Origin: Owenia fusiformis | Lineage: Eukaryota > Annelida > Polychaeta > Sabellida > Oweniidae | NCBI GenBank assembly: GCA_903813345.2 | Contig: CAIIXF020000001.1 | Span: 10,701,598 to 10,765,597, forward strand | Direction: 5' to 3' | DNA: 64,000 nt | Shown: positions 24,801 to 38,500 of the stretch, piece after piece | Numbering within the stretch: position 1 is the stretch's first letter | Layout: each line of letters opens with the position of its first letter | Notes under the pieces: generated by a model | Databases searched by the model: none | Told to the model about the DNA's origin: nothing | Seen by the model: the letters and a program-made list of their open reading frames with translations, nothing else | Made by a program: the position numbers and the translations under genes

Positions 24801-25667
24801 ATTGAATAAGGTTTAAAACAATACCAACAGATTGAAATCAGACAAGTAATAAAAAATCGCAGGGGGACCCCCCCTTCCCCTTGCGACTTAGAAGTTAACT
24901 CTACTAGTAGAGTACTATAATGATGCATGATAAGCCGATCGTATTGAGCAATTCGGCGAAACCGCTTGTACCGAAAACAAATTGTTAAATCAATTTGGTA
25001 GTTGAATTAGTATAGGTTACATCTGCATTGTACCATTGTCGTGGGCATGAAGACAATGAGAGTTGATGGAACAAGCGATCACTGAGATTTAATCAATTTA
25101 AAGTATCTGAACCTCTTGGATGAATTGGGTAGAACGACAACTCAGTCAATGGGAGCTTATATTCGAAAATTAATGAATTAATATATTCTAAATAATAATT
25201 ATTTCTGAAGTAAATCCACCTACCAATATTTAAGGAATGTCTTTTTTGGTTATTTCCATTAGTTTCGTAATCTGCCAATAAAGCTTTTCTTCCTTCTATG
25301 GGACCTGATAACATTTTGTGAATCAGCATGTTTTCGCTGTTTCGCATTTCGTGTAGTGTATCTATGATATTTCCTAATGGATTGTCCTGTCAAGAGCAAA
25401 ATAACACAACGAATAAATTTTGATTTTAGCAAGTACTTTTCATTCCTGTTCAAGAGAGACAATCTGAAACAATTTTGTGAATTGTCCCAAATATTGTTAT
25501 CCTCTAAGTCGCAATGGCGCAAATGAAATACAAGATGAACTATATGTTCACTGCCTTACCTGTTTCGTAAAAGATCGCTTCGTTCGTGAGATTGTAGCAG
25601 CTTCGTTTACAGAGATGAAGAAGCAACTGAAGACGAGGAAGGAAATCATATCCTGCTTTCCTCCCAT
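18870..25667 (-). CDS. Probable neuropeptide or peptide-hormone precursor, 147 residues
   Basis: Exons in order: 25560-25667, 25224-25386, 19229-19282, 18870-18988 (444 bases including TAG). Junction phases are 0, 1 and 1, and all match. Exon 1 is a signal peptide (hydrophobic core MISFLVFSCFFISV, likely cut near residue 23). Basic cleavage sites follow at about residues 30-31 (KR), 69-70 (RK, preceded by Gly), 84-85 (KR), 101-102 (KR), 108-109 (KR) and 124-125 (KK). The last interval contains a short ring with Cys113 and Cys118 around Val-Trp-Lys-Val, then PPVVW before KK. A C-x-aromatic-Lys-x-Cys ring recalls CNMamide, urotensin II and somatostatin-type peptides. The 3' tail (PPVVW, no amidation Gly) fits none of them exactly. 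The 5.9-kb intron 2 (19283-25223) holds several transposons. An AATAAA on the minus strand lies at 18804-18809. Confidence 0.75.
21048..22381. mobile_element. Foldback TA-inserting element (family 1, copy 1), split by a second element
   Basis: The left end is cactcccctccaaaagttt and the right end is aaacttttggagtgaagtg, flanked by TA on both sides as in Tc1/mariner-type insertions. Inner arms carry 'gcctcttcatgtttgc' and a degraded complement. A second element (21455-22098) sits inside it. Another copy is at 32000-32875. No transposase frame, so non-autonomous. Confidence 0.75.
21455..22098. mobile_element. Foldback element with mariner-like ends, nested
   Basis: The ends are cagggtgtcccgaaagtatg and its complement, flanked by TA duplications. 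The arms run over 130 bases (tcatatatcattttaaagct and its complement). The interior has no usable ORF. It lies inside the older element 21048-22381, so it inserted later. Confidence 0.85.
22855..23480 (+). repeat. Imperfect tandem array, ~60-base unit
   Basis: About ten units share 'tttaagtacccttttgatta' followed by 'agcaatacc', then a variable spacer and 'atgtact'. Some units alternate in pairs of about 120 bases, suggesting a higher-order repeat. Intronic for the peptide gene. Confidence 0.8.
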
Positions 25668-28600
25668 TTTCTAGTTACTCCCGGTGCTAGTCTAAAAAAC
25701 GTCTCTGCTGAGCTGCGTCGTTTTCCAAAGAGCGCTTCTTGTTAGTGATTATTGCGCCAAATAACAAGGTCCGGGTGAATATATCTAAATATATCCCATT
25801 ACATACTCCTCGTTGGATCTATATATCTTGTTAAATTCAATTGAATAAAACTAATGATAATACACAGGTATACTAAAATAGGATAACGCCCGGCTAAAGT
25901 GCGCTCCGAATGTGTGTGATTTATACTTCTTTTAGTAGTGATTTGAAACGAGAAACATCTCGCATCCTTTTATGACAGAACGTAGGGAAGCCTCGGGTCA
26001 TTTTTAACATCGGAGTATCGAGATGTACCCAACTCCTACCCGTAAAACTGACGTAGAAATTAGGATTATCGTATCATCAAAGCTATTTTTGTCATGACAA
26101 TTTCATTTAGGCCTTTACTTGGACATATATTGCGTCATGAAAATCAACATATTTATTACAAACCTACACTTTATTAATTATTAATTCAATAAACTAAATT
26201 AATTTACTTCATTGTTTATTTATGATTAATTGCATTCATTTTTTCAAAACAATTATTTGATTAGTCTATATAATATACTATACTAGTACTAATGCTCCGA
26301 AATCGGAGAAATTAAAAGAAAAACGACTTCGCTATTTCAGTACGATGTTACTAATCACAGGATAATCATTCTGATTTATAAGTCTCTCTTTCATCTATAA
26401 AGCGTGTTCCAAGGGATAGTAAAGACTGTTGATCCCACAATGCAGGATAATAGACTATTTGCAATGTATGCGGTTGTCTATGACATTTAAATATATTTTG
26501 TTCCACAGTATTCAATTAAATATATTATGTAAAATTTAACTGTTGGCGTTCATACACCCATTTGGGTGTCGTGGCATATACAAATGTAAATGTACAGGGT
26601 GTTTCATAATGACCGTCCCCCATCCACAGCCAATCCTAGATCACGTGGCCCCATAATCTAAATGACATAGTAAAGGTTTTTTAATGGATTTTTATTTCAG
26701 TTCAAAAAAGACATATAGTAAAGGTTATTTAATTCTGGACTTATGTGCCAAATGTTAGCATGCCTGGTCAATGAAAACATAATTTGTAAACTTATGTTTG
26801 ATAGTCACTTTACCCTCAGTTTATGTGATTTGTGGCTACCATTTTTAATGGATTAAAGAGAGGAGCATATTGCTATATAATCCATTGAATCACCAAGAGC
26901 TCTCTGGGTAATTCTTTGAAATATTTAATACTTTTGTTTTTCAAATATCATTGGGATATATCTCCAGCATCCATCAAATGTTATACGTTTATTGTACATA
27001 ACTTTATATAATAGTGTACATGTATTGAGGCATGGTTATCATAGCTGTTTGCAGGGCACGTGGCTAATTTTGGAAAAAACGTAGCTATCAGATTCTATGC
27101 TAAATGTAAAATGGGTACCTTTTGTAGAGGGGTATAGCAAGTTGTGAAGACTATTGAGCCTATTCAAAATTGTTTTAATTAGTCCGGATCTAGAATTGAA
27201 CAAGCTTTCATATGATATATAACATATGCTGGTATGCTATTTGGGATTGGTGGTTACTGCTCAGGTCGATATAGTAAAATAAATGCCTTCTAATCTAGCA
27301 CTAATACCCCTAGGACAGGCCCGGTAAGGTGGTTATAATACAATTACAATTTACAATACAATATAAATACAATACAATAGTAATTACAGTTTTCGCAAAG
27401 ATGGATATGACGTGTACTTCATAATATTAAGAAAAATGAAATGCCATTAACCGCAAGATCAGTCTCAGTCGTAAATTCCGCTGGGATACGTGGCTATTTT
27501 TTCCATGCGTAGACATCTATGTTGCATTGAAATTTGACAATGATATTTGAGATTGATTTGACTTTGTTGATATTAGATTACCATATATTTGCATTCGTTC
27601 GACTTCACTTCTTAAAAGAGAGCCTCATCTTTCTCTACATCTAGTCTGTGCGCAGGGTAATATTAGATATCTAGATGAGATAATTCTAAATCAAAGTTAT
27701 CTTGGCTGCACTCTTGAATCACAAAATTCCAAGTAAGTCCCAGAAGGATTTTTATATTATTTTATAAAACTGCCCCAAACCGAATGCGAATAATCGACAA
27801 GGAGACATGATACGACAAAAATGAAATCAGTTGCTGGACAAAATGTTTGCTCCTCCCTTGGCCTATTCATAGTTATGCGTTAGATAAAGACCTCCTCCGG
27901 GTAGAGACAGTGGAGAATCGCCATGATGACAATAATAAGGACTTCAAACTAAAGAAATCATGCATGATTTTGAACAAAATGAATACGTTCACTGAAGATC
28001 CATGCGACTGAATGAGAGGGTTACTGGTGCCGTAACCACAAAATAAAATTTACTTTATTAAAAGATGTCTCTGTTTTCCTAGAATCGTAAGGAGAAAGCT
28101 GATCGTAGGATGCAACAGTTATTCATCGTGTAATATGTTTTTTCATCAAGAACCTACCCAATATCAAACTATTGTCGTTGTTAAGTATCTAGCCCATTTT
28201 TAATTTGACTCTCTAGACGGATTTTTATATTTATATTGTAAAGTATTAAATATACTTAAATGGGCTTTTTATGCTATTTTATGCTGTTTTGACTTATGAC
28301 TTCGAAATTAAGGAAAGAAACTCATAAGAGAAAAGAATTATGCACTGTTCTTTATCCTGTGGGTTTACTATAGAATTATGCCTCTGTAACGAATCTGCAT
28401 ATGCATTTGCATTATGTTCTGTGTGTGGTTATACGCTAGTCATTCACGGGGTTCGCTTCTGTTTACCACACATACGGTGCCCTGCCTCCTCACTCATCAA
28501 TCATCCAACATGACAAATTCTAGCAAAAGATTCTATGCTATTGACACTATTAATTTTCAACGGTTCGCCTGCCTTTTCTACGTCTGTCTAACCCTAAAGA

Positions 28601-29519
28601 AGTCAGCCAGGAGCCGTAAAAGTGTCATCTGCTTGCATCTGACAAATGGGGACACAAAATATTAAGAACAAGTGAAGTATATATCGATGCGACATTTCTA
28701 GTTTTAGATGGCTAACTTTGAGCAATAATACATGTTTATCAGTTTTAATTGGCGTTAATTTACGGAAACGGATCGCTTATCAGTAGAGAGGCAAATCGTC
28801 CCAGGAATCAAAGTGACGAATCGGATATATCCTAGTTTATTGCCATTAATACCTGCAATTAAAACGATAAGTTGATTAGAAATAACAACAAACACTTATC
28901 TCCGTAAATTTCCAGAATTTTCATCAAGCAAATGGACAATTGGATACGAGGATAATATTTTATGAGAAATCAGTTTCATCAACCAAATGGACGATTGAAT
29001 ACTAGGAAAATTTATGAGATTTAACTTTTAAGACTTATCTGACATAATTACAAAAGTAATCGTCGTGTTGTTTTGTCGTCACGCTTCTGTGGAAACCATC
29101 ACGTACGCTTCCTATATGTGGGCAAAACACATTATTTAGATGGTATCAAACCGTATCTCAACACATTATTTCAGCATTTAGTAGAGGTTAAATATACCCT
29201 AAGGAAACGTTTTTTGTTTCGAATGACTTTTTAGCGTGTTGACTAAGAAACCCAGTGGTGGGAAAAACCCATATAGGCTCTATAAACTCGACCAACCCAG
29301 ACCAACCACATAGTAAGAAACTCGAAATATTTCGGCAAATCTGATGGGGTTTTCTCTTGCTAGCTAGATTACAGTGTATGTTTCTAAAGCCACCATCTGC
29401 GTAGCACACTTACAGGGTGGTAGCTAGTTTCAAACAGAGATCGCTAAGGATTAGACGCTCCATCGCTCAGCGGGATAACTCAAATATATACCTTATTTAG
29501 GATGTATTACTATAGAACA
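25668..29519. other. Intergenic stretch between two divergent genes
   Basis: This lies between the peptide precursor (minus) and Wnt4 (plus) and should contain both promoters. I see no supported gene. Near 26594 there is a lone mariner-like end (tacagggtgtttcataatga). At 27590-27660 a fragment (acttcttaaaagagagcc, then gcgcagggtaatat) recurs at about 50255-50330 and in part at 52880-52915. ORFs here lack family signal. Confidence 0.5.
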
Positions 29520-32500
29520 ATGCAGAAGAAACACCTGTATACCTTACTGATGTTCATGTTACTCTTGGAAGAATGTTATGCTGCAGCGGGAATAAAATGG
29601 CTGTAAGTTAGATACAACTACTTACTTAAATTATCTGTTTGCAAAACCGCTCATTAATTAGGAACTACATACCCCTATTGACGTTCTGTTTTCTTTGGAG
29701 CTGAAATGCACGGATAGCAATGACAGCTTTGAAGATATATAGGAAACAGTTACTAACGCTCAAATTGATTTTAATGAATATTTTGATTTTGTAAGAATTG
29801 TAAGAATTCTTTATTTCAGTTATTTTGTTCTTTTTGTTATTTTCTTTTCATAATTCATTTTTTGGCATCATACTTTCGTCGGTGTACAAATTTTAGTTTA
29901 CCCGTATCTGTTTTTCTGATTTGACTTTTAAACATCTATGATGAATGGGAAATGACTTTAATATTCTGACATGCTTGTCACTAATGCACATTAAGGTACA
30001 CTTATACCTTTATTTTTAATCACTGACAACCATACTATAATTGTGAAGAGTGAAAAGCGTCTGAGATATCTTGTCAAGCCATGTTATAAATTCAAAGAAT
30101 CGTTATTTAAATATTTCAAATGATAAATGAGTCATTTACTGCATGGTATGCATGTTTTTAATGATATCAAATTAGTATACACTGATACGGAACATATACG
30201 CTGATGAGACGTTTTATCATTTTTCAAATCGGTCTTCCAACAGACCCCCATATAATCATTATGAAAAGGTACAAATTTCTGTAGATGTAAATTCATCCAA
30301 ATTTTGCATATTTAAAACCAAACATAATATTAGACAGGCTCTAGTTGTACGACAAGATGTACGGTGTAAATTCTGCATTTAACCAAAGCTGGCTCTGTAA
30401 AATTCAATGTTCGACATTTGTAAACGTGGAAATGATAATTTAAGACTGATGATGAATGGTGTCATAATGACAAATTGCCCCGGCCTTCAACTGCAACCAG
30501 CAAATTATCACAAACACATTTCAATGAACGAAAGAATGTTCCAAGCTCTAAATCAACTTTGTTGAATCCGAGTAGTGCTAGGGGCTACTGAGTATGATTT
30601 TCCCCACCTTTTGAGATCCTGACAGGAACTTGAAGTTCAACCCCTTAGCTAATCTATTTTGTTATTTTCCACACTGTTCTTCCAGTTAATTACTTCACTC
30701 ATGCATTGGTGGAATCAAAATTGTAATTATCATAAAAGAACTTGGAAAACTTGTGCAGTCGATTCTTAAATGTCTGGGATTGTGGGTGTTTTCTGGTTGA
30801 AAGTACGTATACGACCCTTATATGTACATTACTTGTAGGGCTCTTGGATTATCACAGACCATACCACGTATACAAGATGAAACAATTTGTGATAAACTAA
30901 CTGGACTAGTGAAGAAACAAAAACACATCTGCAGACAACAAATAGAGGTGATGGACAGCGTCAAACTCGGAGCGTCCATGGCTATTAAAGAATGCCAGTT
31001 CCAGTTCAGAAATAGACGCTGGAACTGCAGTACCGTGGACCCCGTATCTGTCTTCGGTAATATTTTGAATCAAGGTAAGGGTGCTGGTAGTATGCATCCT
31101 GAACCTTACAGGCCTGTTTAACAATTTGAGAATTAAAGGATGGGTCCCGTCTCTGGCCTAGGTCTCTTCGGTGTTCTGCTCCACCATACCAACCTTATCA
31201 AACTTGTTCACAGCAGTCACATGTTAGCATGTTAGCCAAATCGTGTACCCATTAGATATTTTCAAAAATCATCTTCATTATCGAGAATTGGACCCATCCT
31301 TTAACCATGGGCTTTCAACTTTTCTGTATTGTCATAATTATGATGAATTCCTTTTTTATTAAATTATCAACATGCATGGAGATAATCATGTTTTTATTTT
31401 CGAGTTCTTTCTTTAAATCATCCATAAAAAGTAAAAAAAAGATCTTTTTGGAATGTGTACATTCTACAATTTTGAAAACCCAAAGGCAATGCTTATGTAT
31501 GTGAACTATCGGAAGTTGCCTACCCTTCTAGTTGAAAGTGAAGGCCCGTGCTTTAACCAACTACTGTCTGAATCTAGAAAGTCTGGAACAAGAATAAACA
31601 AATGAAAATTTATATAATAAAAATCTTAATAATTAAATAGAGTGAAGTGTGTGGGGATAGTATTTAAGATGTCAACTGTGGAAATTACTTTACAACTCGT
31701 CCATGATTGGGTAGACAAAAATAACCTTGTAAAACTGGTTCCTCGGGGTATATAATTTCGTGACAATAAGTTTGTGTGCATGTAATCTGGAAACAAATAC
31801 AATATAACGTTAATGTCGTGACTCATAGTGCCCTGTCTCTTTACTTACCACTAGACATACCTGTAATTAAATCCCAGGTTAATTAAAAGTATAGTTCAAT
31901 AGTTCAATATTGATGGTTTTTATTTCCAAATTTAGAATGACATCATAAAAACGTGACCCTATAGTTTTTCATTAGATCACTAGACCATGAATATACCTAC
32001 ACTCCCCTCCATAAGTTTGGCAACCTTTTTTCTCCATTGAACTACGTGTTAAAGCCTCTTTACGTTTGAATTTTTATTTACTTAACCGGCGATGAAATAA
32101 CTAATAATATTAATGGAAACGTAATTTGACTTTATTTCCAATACCTCCAAATTTTCTCAATTTTTTTCCTCAATTACAATAGGTCGAAAATTGATGATAA
32201 ATTTGATGAATTTTTGAAAATCGTCATTCCCATGTAATCCAATGGGAAATGGAGGGTTCGGGGCAAATCTGAAATTAGGATATCGTTTCAGTAAAAGATT
32301 CAGCAAAAAATATTTTTATATAGAAAATTGAATTGTCTAACTTTTTTGAACACTAAGTGTTTAGTTTATTTGATGAATATTAAAGTTACAGCGCTTCAAA
32401 GTCATTTTTGAAAATAATTTTTCGCCTCCTGTGTTATTTCAATGGGAGAGTTTTTTTGAAAAACAATTTTGACTTTAAAGCCCTATAACTTTGTTGAACC

Positions 32501-35500
32501 TGAAGAAACATATCAATTTTTTGTTAAATAAAGTTAGCAAATTCAATTACCTGCCTAACTCGTATTTTTCGCAAGGACTCGGATGGATGGATATTCTGTC
32601 ATATGACTTGCGGCAAACCTACCATTTCCCATTGGTTAACATGGAAATGTCGATTTTCAAAAATTCATCAAATTCATCATCAATTTTCGACCTACTGTAA
32701 TTGAGGAAAAAAATTGAGAAAACTTGGAGGTATTGGAATTAAAGTCAAATTACGTTTCCATCAATAGTATAAGTATTTTCATCGCAGGTTAAGTAAATAA
32801 AAATTAAAAGGTAAAGAGGCTTTAACACGTAGTTCAATGGGGGAAAAAAGGTTGCCAAACTTATGGAGGGGAGTGTACGTACCAGAACTTAGATGACTAG
32901 AAATCATCAAGTCAAGTCATCATAATTCTTATTCATTTAGAAACTATTTTTACCTTGTTTACAGTGCACGTCAACGATCCGGTACAAAATGAAAATCAGA
33001 GGGTCACAAATGTCAAAGGATAGGTATCGATATGGTGAACTGAATTCAACAATGTTTTTCTATTAAACCAATTATTGAAAACATTCTGTAAAAAACACGG
33101 TATTTTATGTAATGTTGACTGATTGACAACAATTTAATGCGAAAATTATTTAGAAATATTTTATATAACTGTTTTTGTTTACATTTTTGTTTTTTAATGC
33201 AATTGTTTTTGCTCCTTTCTACCAATTCTTGAGAATGAAATAAAATGTCTTTCCGAATCTTGTTGGAACAAAATAGCATATACAACATGTTTTTTGACCT
33301 ATCAATATAATAGTTATACAAACGAAATTTTGGTTGATTTTAAAAAAGTATTCAAAAAATTAAAACAAAATCAAGATAAACCTTTTATTTCATTAACAAG
33401 ATACTTTTTTAAAATCAACCAAAATTTCCTTTGTACAATAACAATATTGAGAGACCTAAACATGTTGTGTTTATCTCGTTGTTTTGTTCCAATAAGGTTC
33501 GGAAAGATGTTTCATTTCACAAGATGGAAACATGATACCAAGAACAAAACAAATGTTTGTGTTTTCTAAAACAATATAGATGAACGTATATATATATTTT
33601 TCAAATTATACTGTTACCATTCAAAAGATGACCATTCAATTGACGAGGTGTTAAATTTTTAGATTTTTTATGACTGGTTTAAGAGAAACGTGTGTTCAAA
33701 AAGTTCACCATATCGATTCCACTCCTTTCCGAAAATAGCATAATATGGTAACACCTGTAAAACCATGTGAATAGTCTAGCTACAACCCCGTGACCACAAG
33801 GTTGTTAGAGTAGATAGTACAGGGTTCTGAAGCAAGACTACCATGTGAATATTCTTATGTCATTTCTCTGAAACAATTATATTTCTTATCAAGTATACTC
33901 CATTTCAGGTACTAGAGAAGTTGCCTTTGTGCATTCAATATCGTCTGCAGGCGTCTCACATACCGTCACCCGAGCTTGCAGTTCCGCGAAGCTTACGAAA
34001 TGCGGATGTGACCGGACGGTTAGGGGACGGAGTTCCAAGGGATTTGATTGGGCTGGATGCTCGGATAACATCGCATACGGAAATGCATTCTCCAAGACGT
34101 TTGTAGACGCTAGAGAGCGGGGGAGAAAGGGGGATGGGGGAAGATCGTTGATGAACTTACACAATAATGAGGCTGGTAGACAAGTAAGTCCTACAATGTT
34201 ATTGTCACAAGTATCCAGATTAAGGTTAAGATTGAGCAGAAGAGTAACATGGCAATGGGGCCTGTACCCACACATTAAAAAGTTAATGAATTGACTCAAA
34301 TAATGTGAGAAAACAAAGGAGTTGACTGAAATCCTCCATTTTCATTGGTTCATTGGTTAAATAATCTGACATTTTAAGAGTAATACGACGCAGAAATGCC
34401 AGTCACAAAGTAGCCCCATTCTTGCTATCTAAAAACTATTTTCCAAACTATTCATACCAAGAACTGAATATTTTTGAAGTGCCTGGTTCAACACACCCTT
34501 ACCAGCGATATTCCCAGTGAATCCATTTGTCATTGTCCATGTATACATAACAAGGTCAGCGTGAATGAGAACAAGAGCATGACGTTGGTATTTATTTAGG
34601 GTGATTTGGGGAATACCCTTTGACCCAGGGGCTGTCAGTAAAAACCATCCTCTATGGATCTGGAATAATATAACAGTTTAATATTGATACGATCTTAATG
34701 ACCTCAATTAACCTTTATGGCATTTTACTGGAGTTTACGAAAGAAATGTCAGGTATGAAAGGTAGATAATAATACATCTTGAAAAAAACTCGATAAAAGA
34801 ATATCTCTTATTACCTACCCTTTGCATTCGTCTGACTTGGTTCCTCAAAAGAAATCGTCGTCTTTGTCGTAAGTACGTTTAGAACTAAACTCCGCGCTCG
34901 GGGTAATTTCTTATTTTATAGAGATGGATAGTTAAAATTCCTTTCATAGCAGGCCCGGAGCCAGGATTTGCCAAGGGGTTGTTCAGTTTTCAAAAGTTTC
35001 CAGGGGGGTTCACATTTGACAATTTTGGCCCAAATATGGCTAAAATCACTTGAGAAGTGATAAAAATGGTGAAAAACTGCATGATTTTGAAAGAATTTTT
35101 GGTCAGGGGGGGGGGGGTTCGCTGGCTACGGGCCTGCATAGGATATTAGTTTATTGTGCTTAGACAAGCTCCTGGTTATAATTTGTTATTCTTTATTTTC
35201 ATGTCATGATACTGTCGTTGACAAAATCCATTTTGAAAGTCAGTAAGTCAAACTGAATATATATAGTAATAGGTTTGTGTGTCTAGAACATTTCATAATT
35301 GAACAGAAAAACCTCAGAGTTTTCACAAAAAATATTGCCCCTTATCGACAAATCGATAAATGTGCTTATGTTTAAAAACTCCAATTACAAATTGGTAAAT
35401 AAAAGATACATACATACATACTATGAAATCATTTGTGACATTTATCTCAGCTTTCCAATGGTGTATTGAAACTTAGCTTAATGCTGATAGAATTATCTAA

Positions 35501-38500
35501 TCTCTTACCTCAGAGTACATGTAAATAACGAATTTATTTCTTTATTGAGGGTATTTCGAGATAAATTATCAGAATTTGATTAGAGATTGGGGGATTAACT
35601 CATTATATTCCTGGTGGTGTGACTTTGACATTGACGAATTGCAGAATTATTCCTAAATCTACCGGGAATAATTACGTGTGTACTGGAATATTTTCTTATT
35701 TTTTCAGTTCACCTTACAAACCCCACGTTTCAAACAGTAATGTATTTCTATGTTCTCACTTCTACTGTTGCCCAATATCTGACATATTACTGCTCTAGCT
35801 CTGGGCTGTTTGCGCCAGGAAAACATAAACTTATCTGTTTTGTATTTAACGCTTTGATGCGCTTTTCTGCCCAAATCTTCCGACGTTAATTGTGTGAATG
35901 ATACAAATGCCAGAGTTGCATTTGCGATACTTCTAGGTATCATGTCCCGCCTCCAGGCGGCTCTAACGATGATACACTAAAAACGGATCTGATAATCCTT
36001 GGGAGGTTTCAATTTGATCTAGAAAAAACTTTAAAATGTAAACTTTTGGTTATTTTTTACATGTCTTATTTGTTTTTGCTCAGTTGTGATTCAGTTCTTG
36101 TTGATTTGATTGGAATTCATTGTTTTTGCATATCTTACAGATAATAGTAGTTCGACTGGAACATGTTTTAATTAATTACCACAATGAGAAACACGCGCAG
36201 AGAGTTGTTCTGAGGTAGGGTCTTACAGCTGAAGAATCGCAGATTTTTAGATACATATCACTCTGAGGATACAGTCTACGACAGCTGTATGCGAGATTAA
36301 CATTCGTCTTACATGTCAGGGCACCAAGCATTTGTTGAAGAGCCACGGGTCTTCGTTTATTTACTTGGAATCCTGATACATAATATCTAATTAAAGAAAG
36401 CTGCTTTAAGTATGAGGAACCCATCTCTGAACAAGTTGTGGTTGCTAACCGTGTCTCGAAACGACGCGAAGCAAGGCGTATCATTGCATTTATAATCCAG
36501 AGAGAGATGAAACCTGTCAAATGCTCTGATGATATTGTTGCTAAACATTTCTGTGGCTCCTGGGCTCTTATTACAGTCATAACAAAAGTCAGAGAGGAGG
36601 TTCATTCACAGTTCTGTGATCTCTCTGTGATGGTCGTTCCGGTGGCCACCAATTGGAACTTGCTGTGACGCACGATGGTCGTTCGTGGCCACCAATTGGA
36701 ACTTGCTGTGACACACCATGGTCGTTCGTGGCCACCAATTGGAACTTGCTGTGATACACGATGGTCGTTCGTGGCCACCAATTGAAACTTCCTGCAACAC
36801 ATGATGGTCGTTCTTGGCCAACAATTGAAACTCGCTGCCACAGTTTTCATTGAACAATTTGATGTGCAATGCCAATGACATTAGTTTGGTTGTGATTGTC
36901 CAACGAAAAATAACTCAGTTGAAGAATGCTGCTTTATATATCGTCATTCGTTGAAAGAATGGAGTTCATTGACTAATGGCTGGTGGTTCCCAGAATTAGG
37001 ATCCGGGTTGTCAATGTATATACTTAAGACTTTATTACATTGACGATGTGGGGTGGCCAAATGAACCATTAAATAACATCATCAGGGCAACTATACGAGG
37101 TTTATCTCCCTATTACTCAGCCTGAGTCAAGTTCTACGATGTTGTAAACATTCTTAATTACAAATGCCCTCGTATTATCTGTTACCGTACCCTTAAATCC
37201 AGCGTAATTAGTTGTAACTCGTCCCTAAAGTGAGGCTCGACGAGGGCTGTCTTTGAACTTTGTGGTTTAAGGTCATAAAATAAAAAAGTAGTTAGATACC
37301 TCTTTTAAACATTGTTAAGTACACCGCTTGGTTACTACTTTGCACTGCAAGTTCTCTTCGAAGAGAATTACAATATATAAAATGTATAGTATGAAGATTT
37401 GAGAAATTGATTTCTCCTTAAATCCACAAAATACAAATATTACAACAGGTATAAGATGTAATTTTTCGAAGGGGTCTAATTTTTTATGCTTTGTCTCAAA
37501 GAATCAATTTTGAGCGATATCACAAACAAGAAATGTGCCAAAAGTCGAAATTCGGTCAACCAGCTCATGACAAAGGTTGATCATAGAATGCTCCACTCAT
37601 CTTTCATTCTTTTACGATTGATTCTATTTTTAGATCGATCAGGCCTAAAAATAACTTATTTCAAATTAACTATGTTCATCTACTGTCTTGATGAAATATA
37701 ATGACGTAATTGGGCTTGTATTTTCTATTGCTATGTTGTGCCAGTCCATCAGCGGCTTATCAAAAACACGTCTTTAACACTTGGAATCTTTGCAGAATAA
37801 CTGCGCGTTTTGCAAAAATTCAGACAAGGCTTTCAGACATAAATTTGACACATGCTTCCAACCGTCATCAGGTTTGGATTGTTCAGCAGACGCTATGTCA
37901 AAATAGAAGCATTTGAGAAGTATCTACCATTGACAAGTTGTGCTTTAAACTTGAGGTTATCATTAATTAAAGGAATCTTCAACAGGTGCTCTTTTTCACC
38001 TGGATGACGATACATAAACAATAAACAGTCTGCATCATGTTACACCGTTGGGGAAATATTTTGAAACATGTTATACCTCTAAGCATACTGTTATAGCAAT
38101 GATCTCACGTTCAGTCTGGGAGAGTTTGAAGGTCCATAGACTTGTATCAACAGTATTTCTCCCCCAACTAGTAGGACTTATATATATTGGATAAATGCGG
38201 TTGAATAATTACACACGAAATGAATAACAAAAACCCAAAACATTGAAACCAAGTCTCTGGAAAGATCACAAATAGTAGGTAAAGTTTTGATAAAATTCCC
38301 CATTAGATGATGGGAGGTCAAATCTGTGTGTAAGTTTAGGCTTACCGGCCTTTCCTTCATGTTCAATTTCTGGATATGGTCAAATAAACAAATGGACCTT
38401 CGGATGTATCCTCAAACATTTCCATTTGGCAGAAACAATGTTCAAAAGCAAATGGACATATATCACTCAGAATATATAGACTACAGATGGTCTGGTGTGT

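Larger units (their letters stand above)
19283..25223. other. Large intron 2 of the peptide-precursor gene
   Basis: No further exon was recognised. It contains a nested pair of foldback transposons (21048-22381) and an imperfect tandem array (22855-23480). Homopolymer-rich AT DNA covers most of the rest, including a 16-base T-run near 24220. Confidence 0.55.

Noticed and set aside
33046-33569. Two opposed 91-residue ORFs
   Set aside because: AT-rich, low-complexity lysine and phenylalanine readings from chance open frames in an intron.
33889-34299. 136-residue minus-strand ORF
   Set aside because: It is the antisense shadow of Wnt4 exon 3, whose plus-strand reading is unmistakable.
36602-36881. 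Overlapping minus ORFs of 82 and 91 residues with repeats
   Set aside because: Both are produced by the 43-base minisatellite, whose unit happens to lack stops; no start context or splice signals.
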